38,700 nt of DNA from an uncultured Flavobacteriaceae bacterium (GTDB lineage Bacteria > Bacteroidota > Bacteroidia > Flavobacteriales > Flavobacteriaceae). Both the position numbers and the translations under genes were made by a program. Positions 1 to 9,486 of this stretch are shown one piece after another (within the stretch, counting starts at the first letter, position 1; each line of letters starts with the position of its first letter). Location: positions 1-38,700 of the forward strand of contig CAJQNF010000050.1 in NCBI GenBank assembly GCA_905479625.1, written 5' to 3'. A model generated the notes under the pieces. That model saw only the letters and a list, made by a program, of their open reading frames with translations, made no database searches and was not told the origin of the DNA.

Positions 1-356
1 AATGGGTGCTGACTTCAGATGAAAGTGCCTCTGTTAAGACGGCTACTGATGCCTACAATGCTTCAATCGACGCTGTAGTGGCTCAAAAAGGGCTTGGATT
101 CGTTGATGCGCAAAGTCTTTTAGAACAATTATCAGATGGAGGTGTTGCCAGTGACGGATTCGTATTGACTGGCGATTATGTAACCGGTGGTGCATTCTCT
201 CTTGATGGTATTCATTTGAATGCCAGAGGTTATGCTTTCCTGGCTAATGAATTTCTCAAGTCTATTGATGAAACTTATGGTTCAAATTTTGAAGATGCAG
301 GCGCTTTGGTTGATATAGGTGAATATCCTCCTTTGTATGGCCCGATTCTTCCTTAA
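1..356 (+). CDS. SGNH/GDSL-type lipolytic hydrolase, C-terminal part (5' truncated by window edge)
   Basis: Only the last ~118 residues are present; the frame (codon starting at base 3) is open to the left edge, so the GTG at base 6 is probably internal. The visible part contains the SGNH block V signature DGIHLNARGYAFLANEF, where the Asp and His belong to the Ser-Asp-His catalytic triad; the nucleophile-bearing GDS block I would lie upstream. The family hydrolyses esters or acyl groups, and Bacteroidota members of this kind are usually exported, but the signal sequence is not visible here. A hairpin terminator follows at 398, separating it from the cytochrome genes. Family assignment is good; substrate is unknown. 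Confidence 0.75.
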   Translation, partial: WVLTSDESASVKTATDAYNASIDAVVAQKGLGFVDAQSLLEQLSDGGVASDGFVLTGDYVTGGAFSLDGIHLNARGYAFLANEFLKSIDETYGSNFEDAGALVDIGEYPPLYGPILP

Positions 357-397
357 GGGTATTTTTTAACCTTTGAAGTGAACATTTAAAAAATAAT

Positions 398-425
398 AAA
401 TATCCGTCTTTTGGCGGATATTTTT
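398..425 (+). terminator. Rho-independent terminator after the SGNH hydrolase
   Basis: Inverted repeat TATCCG (401-406) / CGGATA (415-420) with an 8-nt loop. The stem is extended by A-T pairs on both sides and followed by a T run (421-425). It ends only a few bases before the ATG at 430, so the cytochrome genes need their own transcription or read-through. Confidence 0.7.
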
Positions 426-429
426 AGAT

Positions 430-1650
430 ATGACAATTATTTTTCAAAAAATCGGGATTCAGTTGAATATGGCGTTTTTGATTTTTGTTTGTTCTTGTGG
501 AACAATAGAAGAAGATCAGAAATTGCAGAGCAGACTTGTGAAGAAAGGAGAACAACTAGAGCTTTGTGCGACTTGCCCTCCCGGATTTTTATTGAATGAA
601 AATAATAAGTGCATTGCGAAAAATCTATACCAGCAATATGAATCGCTTCAGGACATTGGTGTAGGAGGTTTAAAAACAGCCTTACCTGAAATCAGAGATG
701 GTTTTAGCCCTCAACAAATTGACCTAGGACGTTATTTGTTTTTTGATCCTGTTCTTTCTGTTGACGGCAGTATCTCCTGTGCAAGCTGCCACGATCCTAA
801 TAAAGGCTTTAGTGATGGAAGAGCCCAGGCGGTAGGAATTCATGATTCTTTGTTAGTTAGATCATCTCCCAGTCTATGGAATGTAGCTTATCTCAAGAGA
901 TTTTTCTGGGATGCCAGAGCCTTGAGTCTGGAAGAACAGATGCAAGGCCCACTTTTTGCGAAAAATGAAATGGCAAATACTCCGGAGAACCTTTTAAGTA
1001 CTTTAAATGATATTCCTGCCTATAGAAGATTATTTGCGGATGCTTTTCCTAAGCGAAGCGAAAATGACAGTATACAACTGCATGAGATTTACACCTCGAT
1101 TACTGGATTTGAAACTTCCCTGATCTCACTGAATTCCAGATATGATCGATATGCCCATGGTTTTCCGGGGGCTTTGAATGAACATGAGATTGAGGGACTC
1201 AATATTTTCAGGTCCTTTGTAGCGCGCTGTGCGGAATGCCATACGCCCCCGTTATTTTCAAATCAACAGATTGCGGTAATCGGCACTCCCGAACCGGAAG
1301 GCAATCGGTTTGATGCCGGAGCCGAGATCACATTTAAAGATTCCACGAGGCGCGGTGGTTTTAAGGTGCCAAGTTTGAGAAATATCGAAAAAACAGCGCC
1401 TTATATGCACTCAGGGAGATTTGAGACCTTGCGAGAAACAGTAGAATTTTACACAAAAGGTCGAGGTCATGCAGTACCTAAAGGAGAAAAACTATACCTT
1501 CATTGGCATATATGGGAGCCGCAACTTACTGATCAGGAGTTGGATCGATTGGTAGATTTTCTAAAAACATTAACAGACGAATCCTTTGTGCCGGAGATCC
1601 CAGTAAGATTGCCCTCAGAGTTAAAAGAAAAAGAGGGATTTAGTTCTTAA
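430..1650 (+). CDS. Di-heme cytochrome c peroxidase / MauG-family lipoprotein
   Basis: 406 residues. Two c-type heme sites are visible, CASCH at 117-121 and CAECH at 267-271, in the spacing of the CcpA/MauG superfamily; motifs around them (GRYLFFDPVLS, SLWNVAYLKRFFWDAR, FKVPSLRNIEKTAPYMHSG) fit that family. Such proteins reduce peroxide or oxidise a partner protein in the periplasm. The N terminus has Lys7, a hydrophobic stretch and a Cys at 23 in a weak lipobox (VCSC), suggesting a lipoprotein; starting at 430 keeps the charged n-region that the internal ATG at 469 would lose. Residues 46-61 hold an extra Cys cluster (CATC...C) before the catalytic domain. It lies 18 nt upstream of another cytochrome gene, so the two are probably co-transcribed. 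Peroxidase versus MauG-like oxidase cannot be decided from sequence alone. Confidence 0.88.
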   Translation: MTIIFQKIGIQLNMAFLIFVCSCGTIEEDQKLQSRLVKKGEQLELCATCPPGFLLNENNKCIAKNLYQQYESLQDIGVGGLKTALPEIRDGFSPQQIDLGRYLFFDPVLSVDGSISCASCHDPNKGFSDGRAQAVGIHDSLLVRSSPSLWNVAYLKRFFWDARALSLEEQMQGPLFAKNEMANTPENLLSTLNDIPAYRRLFADAFPKRSENDSIQLHEIYTSITGFETSLISLNSRYDRYAHGFPGALNEHEIEGLNIFRSFVARCAECHTPPLFSNQQIAVIGTPEPEGNRFDAGAEITFKDSTRRGGFKVPSLRNIEKTAPYMHSGRFETLRETVEFYTKGRGHAVPKGEKLYLHWHIWEPQLTDQELDRLVDFLKTLTDESFVPEIPVRLPSELKEKEGFSS

Positions 1651-1668
1651 ATATAAAAAGATAAAAGC

Positions 1669-3156
1669 ATGTTGAAAAAAATATTATTTCCGTTGATCTT
1701 GTTAATTGTGGGAGTTTTAATAGGAACTTTTTTCTTTGATGAATCGGAAAGTACGGTGATGCCAAGTCCAAATAATTTGTATAGAAGTTCCGGTGACAGT
1801 GTGTCTTCATTGAAGAAAGAGAAAGTGTTCTCAGGCGCCATTCTTGAAGTAAAAAATGGAGATTTGATCATGGATGCTGTAAGAAAATCAGCACCTGGTG
1901 ATCTGATCAGGGTTTATCCGGGAGTGTATAAAGAAACCGTTTATATTGATAAGGATGATATCAGTTTTCAAGGTGTAATCAAGGAAGGTGAATGGCCTGT
2001 ATTAGATGGATCAAAAGAATTGAATGACGCATTTCTTTATTCCGGTAACGGGATACAAATTGAAAACTTTAAGATTATCAACTATAAAGGAAATGGGATC
2101 ATGGGCCAGGCCGGGAACAATTTTATATTGAGAAATAACTGGATCATTGATGCAGGTGTTTATGGTATTTTTCCGCAGTTTGGTAAGAATGGACTTATTG
2201 AACATAATATTTTAAGCGGAATCGAAGATGCTGCCATTTATGTGGGAATGTGCGACCATATAGATGTGTTACATAATGAGGTGTATGGAAATGTGGCCGG
2301 CATAGAGATTGAAAATTCAAGACATTGTCTGGTAGAGAATAATCTGGCTTATGACAATACCGGTGGTATACTGGCCTTTGTCACACCTGGGCTCCCGATT
2401 AAAACAACTTTTGATGTGATCATCAGGAACAACTTTATTAGCAAAAATAACCATGAAAATTTCGGTGCTCCGGGGTCGATAGTTGCTGGTATTCCTCCAG
2501 GAACAGGAATCCTGGTGATGGCAGCTGATGATGTAATTATAGAGAATAATATCATTTCCGGGAATGATAATGCAGGAATTATTATTACTGATTTCGCTAA
2601 TGGCGGAGCTGCAGCTTCCAATGATCCTGATTCAGAACCAAATCCGGACAGGGTGATGATTCTTGATAATTTTATGATTGATAATGGCAACAATCCGGTA
2701 GGAGAATTAAAAGCATTGATGATGACCCAATTATCAACAACCGGACCTGATATTCTGGCTATCGGCGGCGGTGAAGGCAGCAGTATCAGAGACAAGGAAC
2801 GATACAGAACATGGGGGTTGGGCAGTTTTGGCTCTCCCCATATAAGTAGCACTTCTGATACGAAGACCTTTCTTTTGGATCAGCCGGCTGAGGCAAGGCC
2901 TATAAGCAAAAAAGACCTTGGTGAAATGACTTATTTTGGTATATGTTCAGGCTGCCATGCTTTTGATATCAGGCTGATAGGAGTGCCAACCAATCTGATT
3001 CAAATGATCTATAAAGATAACCCTCAAGGCATTGTTGACTACATCAATAATCCCAAAAATCTACGCGAGGATTATCCTGAAATGCCCCCTCAGGATTACC
3101 TTTCAGAAGAGGCTAAGATAGCTGTGGCTGAGTATATTCTGTCTTTAAAAAAATAA
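1669..3156 (+). CDS. Parallel beta-helix repeat protein with C-terminal cytochrome c domain
   Basis: 495 residues. An N-terminal hydrophobic segment (about 4-24) acts as signal peptide or anchor. Residues ~55-330 are right-handed parallel beta-helix repeats of the NosD / pectate-lyase-like type, seen as recurring short turns such as NGIQIENFKIINYKG, NNFILRNN, GIEIENSRHCLVENN and DVIIENNIISGND. A C-terminal domain (~415-495) has one heme site, CSGCH at 426-430, and a candidate axial Met472 in PEMPP, as in class I cytochromes c. It would act in the periplasm or at the envelope. Beta-helix proteins of this sort are known to occur next to c-type cytochromes in other Proteobacteria and Bacteroidota; here the neighbour is the di-heme peroxidase-like lipoprotein just upstream. 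Function and substrate are not known; electron transfer coupled to sugar or matrix binding is only a guess. Confidence 0.85.
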   Translation: MLKKILFPLILLIVGVLIGTFFFDESESTVMPSPNNLYRSSGDSVSSLKKEKVFSGAILEVKNGDLIMDAVRKSAPGDLIRVYPGVYKETVYIDKDDISFQGVIKEGEWPVLDGSKELNDAFLYSGNGIQIENFKIINYKGNGIMGQAGNNFILRNNWIIDAGVYGIFPQFGKNGLIEHNILSGIEDAAIYVGMCDHIDVLHNEVYGNVAGIEIENSRHCLVENNLAYDNTGGILAFVTPGLPIKTTFDVIIRNNFISKNNHENFGAPGSIVAGIPPGTGILVMAADDVIIENNIISGNDNAGIIITDFANGGAAASNDPDSEPNPDRVMILDNFMIDNGNNPVGELKALMMTQLSTTGPDILAIGGGEGSSIRDKERYRTWGLGSFGSPHISSTSDTKTFLLDQPAEARPISKKDLGEMTYFGICSGCHAFDIRLIGVPTNLIQMIYKDNPQGIVDYINNPKNLREDYPEMPPQDYLSEEAKIAVAEYILSLKK

Positions 3157-3166
3157 TTAAAAAAAA

Positions 3167-3197
3167 GTTTAATTTTTGTATTAAAAACATATCTTTG
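3167..3197 (+). promoter_or_regulatory. Promoter of atpDC (Bacteroidota type)
   Basis: A perfect -7 box TATCTTTG (TAnnTTTG) at 3190-3197, with a degenerate T-rich -33 element GTTTAA at about 3167-3172, 17-18 nt upstream. Predicted transcription start near 3204, giving a 5' leader of about 70 nt before atpD. Confidence 0.65.
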
Positions 3198-3237
3198 CAC
3201 CGCAAAAGAAGAATGTATTTAAATTGCTTCTGAGTAA

Positions 3238-4785
<1,548 letters not shown>

Positions 4786-4796
4786 AATCATAAACT

Positions 4797-5075
4797 ATGT
4801 TTTTAGAAATTGTAACACCTGAAGCAAGTATATTTCAGGGCGAAGTTGATACCGTTACTGTACCTGGTGTTGTGGGTGAGTTTCAGATTCTTAATAATCA
4901 CGCTCCTATAGTATCATTGCTTCAAGAGGGTAAAGTTAAGATAAACGGAAATTTTACTATAGATGAAGCTTTTGAAAGTCAGTTCTCAAAAGGCGACAAT
5001 GGTAGTAAGGTGCTAAACATCAATAGCGGTACTATTGAAATGAGTGATAATAAGATTATTATTCTTGTAGACTGA
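4797..5075 (+). CDS. atpC: ATP synthase F1 subunit epsilon, short form
   Basis: 92 residues. It matches only the N-terminal beta-sandwich domain of epsilon (FLEIVTPEASIFQGEVDTVTVPG, then GEFQILNNHAPIVSLL), which binds gamma and the c-ring. The C-terminal two-helix domain that inhibits ATP hydrolysis in E. coli (about 138 residues in total) is missing. The stop codon and terminator follow at once, so this looks like the natural length, not a truncation. Co-transcribed with atpD. Confidence 0.93.
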   Translation: MFLEIVTPEASIFQGEVDTVTVPGVVGEFQILNNHAPIVSLLQEGKVKINGNFTIDEAFESQFSKGDNGSKVLNINSGTIEMSDNKIIILVD

Positions 5076-5097
5076 TATACTTGATCATAGAAATTAT

Positions 5098-5132
5098 AAA
5101 AAAATCCCCATGTAGCACATGGGGATTTTTTT
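5098..5132 (+). terminator. Rho-independent terminator after atpDC
   Basis: Stem ATCCCCATGT (5104-5113) / ACATGGGGAT (5117-5126) with an AGC loop, flanked by an A run before and a T run after. The symmetry lets it also stop transcripts arriving from the convergent rseP gene, which ends at 5291. Confidence 0.9.
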
Positions 5133-5290
5133 ATGAATAAGTTTGCATAAAATCCATTTATAATTAGATAACCTTCATATCAGTTAATCTTTTCGTTGAA
5201 TTCATACTAGACAGCATAAGAAAGCGGCTGTTTATGAGCAGCTTCTTTTACAAGTTGGGGCATGAATAGTATTTGGAATAGAGACGATCA

Positions 5291-6625
5291 TTAAAATTGT
5301 CCGGTCAACCACTTATAGATGTCATTTCCATTAGCAAAGAGAAGTAAGGAAATCAAGATAATAAATCCTGTAACCTGAGCGTATTCTAAGAATTTATCGC
5401 TGGGTTTTCTTCCACTAATAATTTCGTACAACGTAAAAACCACATGTCCGCCATCTAAAGCAGGAATAGGCAATAAGTTCATGAAACCTAGCATAATTGA
5501 AAGCAGGGCAGTAATACTCCAAAAAGAGCGCCAATCCCACTTAGAAGGAAAGATACTTCCAATTGTAATAAAGCCTCCTAATGAGGTAGCACCTTTTTCT
5601 GTAAACACATATTTGAACTGTGCCATATAATCCCTTAAGGTCCAGTAGGCCTTAGAAAACCCGGGAACAACACTTTCGGTAAAGGAATAATCTTTATGAC
5701 TTAAAATAATAACATCTTCTGTATATCCTTTTGTATACACCCCTAAATTCTGGTCTTTATCAGGAATGATCATAAATGATTCCGTTTCTCTGTCCCTTTC
5801 AACGGTCACTTTCATTTCTGTGTTGTCAGGATTGTTGGTCACAAGATTTGTAAACTCATCCCAATAAGCAATCTTTTGATCATTGATAGCAGTCACAATA
5901 TCGCCTTTTTTTAATCCTGCTTCGAAGGCAGGGCTTCCAGGTACAATACTGTCAAGTATGGCAAAAGTTCTCGGTTTAAACGCATCCATATTACCAGTTG
6001 TCCACATTTGTAATCCAATGTCTTCCGGAAGGTCAATGACCTCTGAGTTTCCCTCAGGATGATTTACCTCGATACTGGCTATATCTCTTAAGAAAAGATG
6101 CCTGTTGACGTCAAGAACATTGACTGGAACTTCGTCGTTAACCTTTAAAATTTTATCACCATTTTGGAATCCAAGACTCTGAAAAAGGTCTGACACATAA
6201 AACCCCTGTTTTACGTTTTCAGGAGCTACATAATCATCTCCCCAGGCAGTGAACATCATGATATAGATGAAGATACCAAGTATAAAATTCACCGTAACTC
6301 CTCCAAGCATAATGATCAGGCGCTGCCAGGCTGGTTTCGACCTGAATTCCCATGGTTTAGGAGGCAAGGCCATTTGTTCCTTGTCCATGCTCTCATCGAT
6401 CATTCCCGATATCTTAACGTATCCCCCCAAAGGAATCCATCCTATACCATAAACTGTGTCACCAATTTTCTTTTTAAAAATGGAGAATTTATAATCGAAG
6501 AAAAGATAAAATTTCTCAACTCTTGTCTTAAATAACTTGGCTGGGATAAAGTGGCCCAATTCATGTAAAACGATCAGTAGAGATAGACTCAACAGGAACT
6601 GGGTAATTTTTATAAAGATTTCCAT
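5291..6625 (-). CDS. rseP: RIP metalloprotease RseP (site-2 protease)
   Basis: 444 residues, M50 family, inner membrane. Such proteases cut transmembrane segments of anti-sigma factors or leftover signal peptides. The zinc site HELGH is at 21-25 in the first TM helix, and the third ligand lies in LDGGH at 390-394 within NLLPIPALDGGH. Two PDZ-like regions sit between (about 140-200 and 215-290; GSPAFEAGLKKGD is the second one's binding loop). Further TM segments are around 105-125, 365-390 and 420-440. A TAnnTTTG-type -7 box (TACATTTG, minus strand 6660-6653) lies 28-35 nt before the start, so it probably has its own promoter despite lying downstream of the M1 peptidase gene in the same direction. 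Confidence 0.95.
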   Translation of the reverse strand: MEIFIKITQFLLSLSLLIVLHELGHFIPAKLFKTRVEKFYLFFDYKFSIFKKKIGDTVYGIGWIPLGGYVKISGMIDESMDKEQMALPPKPWEFRSKPAWQRLIIMLGGVTVNFILGIFIYIMMFTAWGDDYVAPENVKQGFYVSDLFQSLGFQNGDKILKVNDEVPVNVLDVNRHLFLRDIASIEVNHPEGNSEVIDLPEDIGLQMWTTGNMDAFKPRTFAILDSIVPGSPAFEAGLKKGDIVTAINDQKIAYWDEFTNLVTNNPDNTEMKVTVERDRETESFMIIPDKDQNLGVYTKGYTEDVIILSHKDYSFTESVVPGFSKAYWTLRDYMAQFKYVFTEKGATSLGGFITIGSIFPSKWDWRSFWSITALLSIMLGFMNLLPIPALDGGHVVFTLYEIISGRKPSDKFLEYAQVTGFIILISLLLFANGNDIYKWLTGQF

Positions 6626-6713
6626 GGATAAATTTCAAAAATTTAAGGAGCACAAATGTACACTTTATGCGCAATATTAAGAAATTGGGCACTCGAAATA
6701 GTTGTTAAAAATA

Positions 6714-8645
6714 TTATTTTTTTAGAATTGTCTTGTGGAGACTGCCTTGATCGGTATCTATGACCACCAAATGGACGCCAAAATCAAGTTTTTGAAGATC
6801 AATTTGTTTATCGGGATCTGATTGTTCGACTATTTTTTCCCCTAGAATATTGTAAATACGGATCTTTCTTATATGCAAAGACCCGTTGCTGGTTATAGTC
6901 AATTCTTCAGCCACAGGATTTGGAAAAATAGAAATGATATTTTGCAAGCTTTCCTCATCCAAACCGAGAATCGCTCGATTGTTTTTAGAAATCAAATGGC
7001 TGTCCGGATCGATTTCCACAGAGGCGACAGTAAAATTCAGTTGTATACTGAATACTTGATTATCCTCTGACACCTCGAGGCGTAATTTTTCTTTTTCACC
7101 AAAAGTTCCGGTAACAGTTATGGGTAAAGGCATGTCAAAAAATGAAACTGAAGGGTGAGACTGTTGTTGACTCACCTGGAAATGCATGAGCTGATCAGCG
7201 TCATCCTGACTCCATACTACCTCATATTCCGGATATCCTTCACCGTAAAACCAATCCTTAAAGAATTCATCAAGTGATGTATCACTCACTGCTTCCAAAT
7301 GTCTCTGTAGATCTGGTGTTTTGGCGTAAGCAAATGATAGTTGGGGATCTGCAAGGTAGTTTTGGACACCCTTAAAAAATGCTTCATCTCCAAGCTTATA
7401 ACGCAGCATATGGACGATCATAGCTCCTTTTCTATAGGTTAATCGACTATTGAAAATTCTGGATACTGAAGTTGTATCAGTCACAAACGTTGAACCAGAA
7501 GGTGATGAAATAATATTATTGACAACGGCCTTTCTCCATTGAGAAAATACAGCTTCACCATCAAATTTTTCATAGACCAGGCCGTCAAGATAAGTGGCAA
7601 ACCCTTCATTTAACCAGATATCTTCCCAGCTACCGCAAGTGATTTTATTTCCAAACCACTGATGAGCCAATTCATGAGCGATCAAGCCACGACTCCATCC
7701 TCCCATAAAAGTCATGGTCGTATGTTCCATGCCTCCGCCCCAACCAAATTGTGCATGCCCATATTTTTCATTTGCAAAAGGATACATTTCAAAAAGCTCA
7801 TTAAACAATTTCATAATTGCCGGGGTAATGGCTGTTTGGCCTTTTGTATAGTTCGAATCCTCAGGATATACATAATTGATGATATCAAATTCCAGCCCTT
7901 GTGGGTCGTCTTTATAAACAGTATAATTTGTCACCGCTATGGCTATCAAATAGGCGGGTATCGGATATTGATGGCGCCAATGGGTAAGGGTTTGACCTGC
8001 ATTAGCTATTTCAGAAACCAATAAGCCGTTCGAAGCTGCCTTGTATTTTTCAGGATGTTTAATAAATATATCGATCGAATCAATTTTATCGATCAGGTCT
8101 TGTTTACAGGGCCACCATCCTTTGGCACCGTAGGGTTCTGATAAGGTCCAAAGAACCGGAGTATTTCCCGAACCATGCGTGCTGATCTCAAAAGAACCGA
8201 ACCCAGAACTAACAGGATTCCCTTGGTAAGTGATGGTCAGGGAGTCAAGCGTACTTATTGTTTGCGTGGAGGTGAGATCAATGATAAGTTCGTCCTCGTT
8301 ATTTTGGCTAAAAGATAGCTGCTGGCCTCGCTGCTTTACCTCGGAAACCTTCATATTGTCAGCCAGATCAAAAACGATCTTGTCAAGGTCATCAAGTGCA
8401 GTGAAATAAGTGGTCACTTCACCTTTGATCTCTGCCTTGGCAGGATCCACTTCCCATAAAAGTCTATGGTAGCCTACATCGTAATTTACTGTATTTGGAT
8501 TTGCCTTATAGGCAATTTTGTGAGCTGCATTTTTTCTTTCAGAATCGGTTATCTCTTTAATGTATTCTAGGTCAGGTACAGTATGCTGTTGGGCAAGTAC
8601 GGATAAAGAAAATAATAGTAGTGCATGGCATAAAAAACACTTCAT
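6714..8645 (-). CDS. Secreted M1 family metallopeptidase with T9SS C-terminal sorting domain
   Basis: 643 residues. A signal peptide (MKCFLCHALLLFSLSVLAQ) is followed by the M1 aminopeptidase fold. The zinc site is HELAH at 324-328 with Glu347 (in NEGF) as third ligand, and the exopeptidase motif reads GGGMEH in place of GAMEN. M1 enzymes trim N-terminal residues from peptides. Residues ~568-643 form a type A T9SS sorting domain (ISIFPNPVAEELTI... then IYNILGEKI... and a basic ILKK end), so the protein should be exported to the cell surface or medium by T9SS. It is the upstream gene of rseP, 88 nt apart. A possible -7 box TATCTTTG on the minus strand (8696-8689) lies upstream. Confidence 0.93.
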   Translation of the reverse strand: MKCFLCHALLLFSLSVLAQQHTVPDLEYIKEITDSERKNAAHKIAYKANPNTVNYDVGYHRLLWEVDPAKAEIKGEVTTYFTALDDLDKIVFDLADNMKVSEVKQRGQQLSFSQNNEDELIIDLTSTQTISTLDSLTITYQGNPVSSGFGSFEISTHGSGNTPVLWTLSEPYGAKGWWPCKQDLIDKIDSIDIFIKHPEKYKAASNGLLVSEIANAGQTLTHWRHQYPIPAYLIAIAVTNYTVYKDDPQGLEFDIINYVYPEDSNYTKGQTAITPAIMKLFNELFEMYPFANEKYGHAQFGWGGGMEHTTMTFMGGWSRGLIAHELAHQWFGNKITCGSWEDIWLNEGFATYLDGLVYEKFDGEAVFSQWRKAVVNNIISSPSGSTFVTDTTSVSRIFNSRLTYRKGAMIVHMLRYKLGDEAFFKGVQNYLADPQLSFAYAKTPDLQRHLEAVSDTSLDEFFKDWFYGEGYPEYEVVWSQDDADQLMHFQVSQQQSHPSVSFFDMPLPITVTGTFGEKEKLRLEVSEDNQVFSIQLNFTVASVEIDPDSHLISKNNRAILGLDEESLQNIISIFPNPVAEELTITSNGSLHIRKIRIYNILGEKIVEQSDPDKQIDLQKLDFGVHLVVIDTDQGSLHKTILKK

Positions 8646-8702
8646 AAAGATTACTTTTGTAATGCTGTTAGCAATTTGTCAAGAAGCCCAAAGATACAAA
8701 AT

Positions 8703-9380
8703 ATGTATTTATTCGAATTTTTCAAGAAGTCCAGATCAACCTTACTATTTGTTTTTTTCTTTAGTCTCGTATTTGTGCCCATCCTTTATTTTTTAGTGAA
8801 GCCAAAAACGGTACTTCCAGTATACAATCCAGTTGATGTAAACCCGAGATTGGTTGATGATGCGGTAAAAAACGTCAGTAGGAATCATCGTATAGGTGAT
8901 TTTCATCTGATCAACCAAAATGGCGACTCCATTAGTTTTGAAAACTTTGAAGACAAAATTTATATTGCGGATTTCTTTTTTACCAGATGTCAAACCATTT
9001 GCCCGATTATGGCGATCAACATGTCGGAACTTCAGGAATATTATAAGAATGATAAAGACATGAAGTTTTTGTCACATTCAGTTACTCCGGTTATTGACAG
9101 TGTTTCGGTGCTCAGGGCCTATGCAGATAAAAATAAGGCTATTGATGGTAAATGGGAGATCACGACGGGTAAGAAAACGCATATTTACGAACTGGCCCGA
9201 AAATCATATTTTGCGGTATTGGATGAGGGTGATGGGGGAGAGCAGGATTTTATACATACGGAGCAATTTGTTTTGGTAGATAAAAAAAAGCAGATCAGGG
9301 GTTTTTATGATGGTACTGATGCAAAGGAAATTGAACGGATTATTAAGGATATTGAAGTGCTTAAGCGAGAAGATAAATAA
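8703..9380 (+). CDS. SCO1/SenC family protein (copper chaperone / thiol-disulfide)
   Basis: 225 residues from the ATG at 8703. An in-frame TTG at 8676 would add nine residues and gives no better signal sequence, so it was not used. One N-terminal TM anchor (about 14-32) precedes a thioredoxin-like periplasmic domain with the SCO copper site: Cys96 and Cys100 (TRCQTICP) and His185 (in DFIHTEQFVL). SCO proteins deliver copper to the CuA centre of cytochrome oxidase or act as thiol reductases. It diverges from the M1 peptidase gene across 57 bp. No oxidase genes are nearby. A -7-like TACTTTTG lies at 8652-8659. Confidence 0.92.
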   Translation: MYLFEFFKKSRSTLLFVFFFSLVFVPILYFLVKPKTVLPVYNPVDVNPRLVDDAVKNVSRNHRIGDFHLINQNGDSISFENFEDKIYIADFFFTRCQTICPIMAINMSELQEYYKNDKDMKFLSHSVTPVIDSVSVLRAYADKNKAIDGKWEITTGKKTHIYELARKSYFAVLDEGDGGEQDFIHTEQFVLVDKKKQIRGFYDGTDAKEIERIIKDIEVLKREDK

Positions 9381-9414
9381 TGCTTGAGAACTCCTCTATT
9401 ATTTTGCTGTTTCG

Positions 9415-9481
9415 TGATAATTATCAGTTTTAAACGAATATTTTTACGTAATTTCGCATAGTATTTATAATTAATCTAAAT
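9415..9481 (+). promoter_or_regulatory. Candidate promoter and operator of the feo operon
   Basis: A perfect 12-bp palindrome TGATAATTATCA (9415-9426) abuts a T-rich -33 region (9428-9431). A near-consensus -7 box TAATTTCG lies at 9449-9456. A second imperfect inverted repeat, ATTTA-N9-TAAAT (9463-9481), lies just before the start codon. Placement is typical of iron-dependent repressor operators (Fur or DtxR family), but the regulator is inferred from context only. Confidence 0.45.
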
Positions 9482-9486
9482 AAAAA

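Noticed and set aside
2349-2852. 167-residue open frame antisense to the beta-helix gene
   Set aside because: Composition mirrors the opposite strand; no signal, domain or promoter, and the plus-strand gene has clear repeats and a heme site.
7847-7863. GTTCGAATCC, resembling a tRNA T-arm
   Set aside because: It lies inside the M1 coding region, and no acceptor stem, D-arm or anticodon arm surrounds it.
7662-8024. 120-residue frame antisense to the M1 peptidase
   Set aside because: It overlaps the zinc-site codons of a well-supported gene and has no recognisable family.
8676-8702. Upstream TTG start for the SCO gene
   Set aside because: It adds nine residues ahead of a good N-terminal anchor and overlaps the likely divergent promoter; the ATG at 8703 is better.
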